From the NCBI GenBank assembly GCA_947383875.1, contig CANDEX010000020.1:1-23036 (forward strand): a stretch of DNA of 23,036 bases, written 5' to 3'. Both the position numbers and the translations under genes were made by a program. Shown in pieces: positions 22,153 to 23,036 of the stretch. Numbering within the stretch: the stretch's first letter is position 1; each line of letters opens with the position of its first letter. Source of the DNA: an uncultured Azospirillum sp. (lineage in GTDB: Bacteria; Pseudomonadota; Alphaproteobacteria; RF32; CAG-239). The notes beneath the pieces were generated by a model. The model was not told the origin of the DNA and made no database searches. It saw only the letters and a list, made by a program, of their open reading frames with translations.

Positions 22153-22940
22153 AAAGACTGACCATTTTAGGAAGCGGTGCAGCACCGGGAGTGCCGTCTC
22201 TCGGTCGCGGTTGGGGTGTTTGTGATGCTGAAAATCCGAAAAACCGCCGTTCTCGGACATCTGTTTATTTGGAATATGATGATGTGCGCCTGCTCATTGA
22301 TACATCACCTGATTTGCGGTTACAATTACTGGCTCATAATATTCGTTATTTGGATGGGGTATTGTATACTCATGCGCATGCGGATCATGTGCACGGGATT
22401 GACGATATTCGAGAAATTAACCGTATTATTCGGCAAAATTTAAATTTTTATGCCGGTGCTAAAACCGTAAAGTATATTAAGCATAGTTTTCCTTATTTGC
22501 TTTCTAAGCCCAATAAGGTTAATGATGTGGTGCGACTGCCAAGTATGGTGCCGAATGTTATTAAGGCTAATCATGCGTTTGAGATTAAAGGTCTGAAAGT
22601 GATGCCGATTAAGCTGTTGCATCATTGCCCCGAATGTTTGGGGTATGTTTTTAATGATGGCGAAATCGTTTATATTGCTGATTTTAAAATGATTGCAGAA
22701 AGCGGATACAAGCGTATTTTACGCCGTCCGAAATTGTTGGTTCTGCCTTTGACTACGCCTTACGGGCAGCCGGCACATGCAGGATTGGAGGATGTTTTGT
22801 CCGTGATTGAAAGGATTAATCCCGAAAAAGCGGTCATTAACCATATGGCAACGGAATGTGATTATAATCAGATTATGGCGGCAACACCTGAGAATGTTGT
22901 TCCGGCATTTGATAATATGATTATTGATATAGACGATTAG
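22149..22940 (+). CDS. PhnP-like metallo-beta-lactamase-fold hydrolase
   Basis: This 263-residue cytoplasmic protein has the metallo-beta-lactamase fold of the PhnP/cyclic phosphodiesterase-like group. It begins LTILGSGAAPGVPSLG, typical of that group, followed by LLIDTSPDLRLQLL, the zinc motif THAHADHVHGIDDIREIN, HHCPECLGYVF, VYIADF with a metal-ligand Asp, and the C-terminal VINHMATECDYNQI, where a His ligand is expected. The substrate is unknown; relatives hydrolyse cyclic or phosphonate-derived phosphodiesters. It overlaps tatD by four bases and so belongs to the same operon; this pairing is common in alphaproteobacteria. Confidence 0.88.
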   Translation: MKRLTILGSGAAPGVPSLGRGWGVCDAENPKNRRSRTSVYLEYDDVRLLIDTSPDLRLQLLAHNIRYLDGVLYTHAHADHVHGIDDIREINRIIRQNLNFYAGAKTVKYIKHSFPYLLSKPNKVNDVVRLPSMVPNVIKANHAFEIKGLKVMPIKLLHHCPECLGYVFNDGEIVYIADFKMIAESGYKRILRRPKLLVLPLTTPYGQPAHAGLEDVLSVIERINPEKAVINHMATECDYNQIMAATPENVVPAFDNMIIDIDD

Positions 22941-22951
22941 AAGGAATTTGG

Positions 22952-23036
22952 ATGATGTTATGTATTTATCATGTGGCGGACAACGACGGAAAAGGTTCGG
23001 GAGCTGTTGTCAGGACGGTTTATCCCGGGATTAAAC
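22952..23036 (+). CDS. N-terminal fragment of a possible DHH-type phosphoesterase (partial)
   Basis: An open frame starts at ATG 22952 (or ATG 22955), five or eight bases after AAGGAA, and runs off the end of the window. The visible 28 residues include CIYHVADNDGKGSGAVV, resembling the first motif of DHH-superfamily phosphoesterases, where a His and Asp near D-x-D-G-x-G-S bind metal. Without the DHH motif itself the assignment is tentative. Spacing of 11 bases after the PhnP-like gene suggests it is in the same operon. Confidence 0.45.
   Translation, partial: MMLCIYHVADNDGKGSGAVVRTVYPGIK

Overview
The window is an AT-rich stretch from a flagellated, Gram-negative bacterium, most likely an alphaproteobacterium. 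The evidence is the gene order lspA - DUF3035/BamF-type lipoprotein - paired M16 peptidases, the run dacA-like - tmk - holB - tatD - PhnP-like hydrolase, a sigma-54-type promoter in front of flgB, and an RlpA with both DPBB and SPOR domains. I cannot name a species. Most of the window is ordinary housekeeping DNA. The unusual material is in the gaps around the two tRNA genes and behind fliE.

Layout. 1-752: a cysteine-rich unknown protein behind a good sigma-70-like promoter. 760-790: a bidirectional terminator shared with a convergent orphan FlhB C-terminal-domain protein (792-1115, minus). 1115-1248: divergent promoters, sigma-70-like leftwards and sigma-54-like rightwards. 1248-2409: flgB-flgC-fliE, encoding rod proteins and the rod/MS-ring adaptor. 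2411-2534: a large imperfect palindrome directly after fliE. 2776-3360: tRNA-Leu(GAG) followed by 189-bp tandem repeats that each begin with the last 15 nt of the tRNA, then a terminator. 3438-4862: mgtE.

4955-12611: a tightly packed, probably single operon with lspA, the lipoprotein, two M16 peptidase-family proteins (one with and one without the zinc motif), pgi, mutL and a 3-methyladenine DNA glycosylase. It mixes envelope biogenesis, central metabolism and DNA repair. 12644-12980: a tRNA-Ser(UGA) unit whose leader contains a broken 5' half of the same tRNA. 12981-13263: a GC-rich patch that may encode a structured RNA, plus a small unexplained reading frame. 13264-14643 (minus): a sugar/H+ symporter of the MFS. 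14958-16052: flagellin. 16129-22940: a second co-directional block of cell-wall enzymes (MltB-type transglycosylase, RlpA, penicillin-binding carboxypeptidase), then tmk, holB, tatD and a PhnP-like metallo-hydrolase. The start of a possible DHH-type phosphoesterase runs off the end.

The most interesting observation is that both tRNA genes in this window are flanked by truncated copies of themselves. tRNA-Leu is followed by 2.2 copies of a 189-bp unit that re-creates its 3' end; each full unit carries a 25-codon reading frame behind a strong Shine-Dalgarno sequence. tRNA-Ser is preceded, 158 bp upstream, by a 30-nt identical copy of its 5' half. The Leu arrangement resembles the repeats behind Escherichia coli tyrT.
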